In this document: positions 63,076 through 64,000 of the stretch, one piece after another | Numbering within the stretch: the stretch's first letter is position 1 | Layout of the letters: each line of letters opens with the position of its first letter | Assembly: GCF_003533305.1 (NCBI RefSeq) | Contig: NZ_DOEH01000018.1 | Location: forward strand, 18,247-82,246 | Source of the DNA: Providencia sp. | Lineage (GTDB): Bacteria; Pseudomonadota; Gammaproteobacteria; Enterobacterales; Enterobacteriaceae | Direction of reading: 5' to 3' | Length of the DNA stretch: 64,000 nt | Notes under the pieces: model-generated | What the model was told of the DNA's origin: nothing | The model's database searches: none | What the model saw: the letters and a program-made list of their open reading frames with translations, nothing else | Position numbers and translations under genes: made by a program

Positions 63076-63933
63076 TTACTGAGTGGCAATCTCGAGGGCT
63101 TTATTGATAGCATCAGGGATTACGCTACCGTGATTCTTACCTTCAAATAATGTGAAATTACAGATGCGGCCATGACTTTGGATTTCGTCACAGATTTGGC
63201 GTGCAGTAATCCAGCTTTTTCTCACTTGGTAATTTTTCTTTTGCTCATCCGTTAACCGTGATAAATCAGGCTTTTCTTCAAGCCCCCCTAGGGTAATATT
63301 AATGGGGGAAGCCGCTTGTTTATCAGTGAGTTTGGCGATATCTACCATTTTCCCTTCGCCCCACCACAGTGACGGGCTGGCAGAGACATAAGATTGATAA
63401 TCGTTAGGATGATTTTGATAAGCCATTAAGGTAAATAATCCGCCAAATGAGTGACCAAATAAGGTCTGTTTTTGCTTATCAAGGGGAAATTGTTGTTCAG
63501 CCCATGGTCTGATAGTTTCTTGTAAGAATTGATATAATCCATCAGAACCGCCACCTTCTTGAAAGGCTTCACCTGCAACTTTTGGGGTATAATCATAAGT
63601 GCGGATTTTACTGGGAAAGGCTTCATCCACAGGGTAGCCAATACCGATAATTATCGGCAATGAGTCAGATGGAAACTTGCTGATAGCTTTGTTGACGACT
63701 AACGGATATAACCCGTTACCATCAAGCATATACAGTACAGGCCGCTTAGCCGTAACGTTATAAGGTACGGCGCTGTATATCCGTAAGACTCGTTCACCAT
63801 AATTCATATCAGTTTGCTGAATATCATAAAACTGACTGACATTTTCATCCAGCTTTGGGATGGTTTGGCTTGGGCGAGCCCAAGCGCTGGTTGTCATGCA
63901 CAGTAATAGGCCACTTAATATGATTTTATTCAT
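63076..63933 (-). CDS. secreted alpha/beta-hydrolase, IroE/esterase-D-like
   Basis: A signal peptide (residues 1-19, ending AWA) is followed by a 266-residue hydrolase. The nucleophile elbow GHSFGG has Ser162; other motifs are PVLYMLDGNGLYPL, IIIGIGYP, SPSLWWGEGK and a late NHGSVIPDA His. This is the Fes/IroE-like esterase family, whose members include periplasmic hydrolases of trilactone siderophores. No siderophore genes are nearby, so the substrate is open. The ATG is immediately next to an ERIC element. Confidence 0.82.
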   Translation of the reverse strand: MNKIILSGLLLCMTTSAWARPSQTIPKLDENVSQFYDIQQTDMNYGERVLRIYSAVPYNVTAKRPVLYMLDGNGLYPLVVNKAISKFPSDSLPIIIGIGYPVDEAFPSKIRTYDYTPKVAGEAFQEGGGSDGLYQFLQETIRPWAEQQFPLDKQKQTLFGHSFGGLFTLMAYQNHPNDYQSYVSASPSLWWGEGKMVDIAKLTDKQAASPINITLGGLEEKPDLSRLTDEQKKNYQVRKSWITARQICDEIQSHGRICNFTLFEGKNHGSVIPDAINKALEIATQ

Positions 63934-63934
63934 C

Positions 63935-64000
63935 TACTCGTCATCTTCAAGTTGCATGGGTGTTGGCTACGCTCAGCTCCCCGAATCACATACTTTTGTA
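63935..64000. repeat. ERIC element, cut by the window end
   Basis: It begins TACTCGTCATCTTCAAGTTGC and continues with GTGTTGGCTACGCTCAGC and CCCCGAATCACATACTTTTGTA. It is half of an ERIC unit, one base upstream of the esterase start codon. The rest lies outside the window. Confidence 0.8.

Noticed and set aside
1..64000. CRISPR arrays, tRNA or rRNA genes, insertion sequences
   Set aside because: No regularly spaced repeats, cloverleaf-like sequences, rRNA segments or transposase motifs were recognised on reading both strands.

Overview
The window looks like chromosomal DNA of an AT-rich member of the Enterobacterales, most likely Providencia (Morganellaceae). This is inferred from ERIC repeats, a fimbrial operon with an MrpJ-like XRE regulator, CodA and CodB closely resembling the E. 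coli proteins, and a complete SPI-1 (Inv-Mxi-Spa) type III secretion locus. No rRNA, tRNA, CRISPR array or insertion sequence was recognised.

Layout. (1) 1-4886, minus strand: a compact peptide-secretion locus. It holds a 66-residue double-glycine-leader peptide with four cysteines, a membrane-anchored DsbA-like oxidoreductase, an LpxL/MsbB-like acyltransferase, a C39 peptidase ABC exporter cut by the window edge, and upstream a PglL-like O-oligosaccharyltransferase/Wzy-family protein. This is the best candidate for an undescribed system. (2) 4904-12285, minus strand: a chaperone-usher fimbrial operon of an XRE regulator, four pilin-type subunits, usher, chaperone and a two-domain tip adhesin. 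(3) 13082-21345: nitrogen salvage, with codBA (minus), a divergent DcuC-family carrier plus AbgA-like M20 hydrolase, an XRE regulator, and a convergent AllC/carbamoylase-like hydrolase. (4) 21734-25985: a UspA protein and an EmrAB-type efflux pair divergent from its LysR regulator.

(5) 26087-52460: the type III secretion locus. Its halves run back to back from 31.6-31.8 kb: prgHIJK-orgABC to the left, ending with a winged-helix regulator and a pilotin-like lipoprotein, and invF-invGEA-invB-invC-spaMNOPQRS-sicA-sipBCD-sipA-iacP to the right. The basal body, needle, export apparatus, ATPase, ruler, tip, translocators, chaperones and one SipA-like effector with three ~70-residue C-terminal repeats are all present and open. 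IagB was not found.

(6) 52519-61353, minus strand: an oxamate-transcarbamylase-type cluster of ankyrin protein, AllH (DUF2877), AllF/FdrA, AllG (DUF1116), NCS2-like permease, carbamate kinase and a Tat-exported amidohydrolase. It probably converts a carbamoyl-bearing compound to carbamoyl phosphate and then ATP, NH3 and CO2. (7) 61891-64000: ERIC elements flank a LysR regulator and a secreted IroE-like esterase.

Functional calls rest on reading motifs and on remembered family features. No database search was run.
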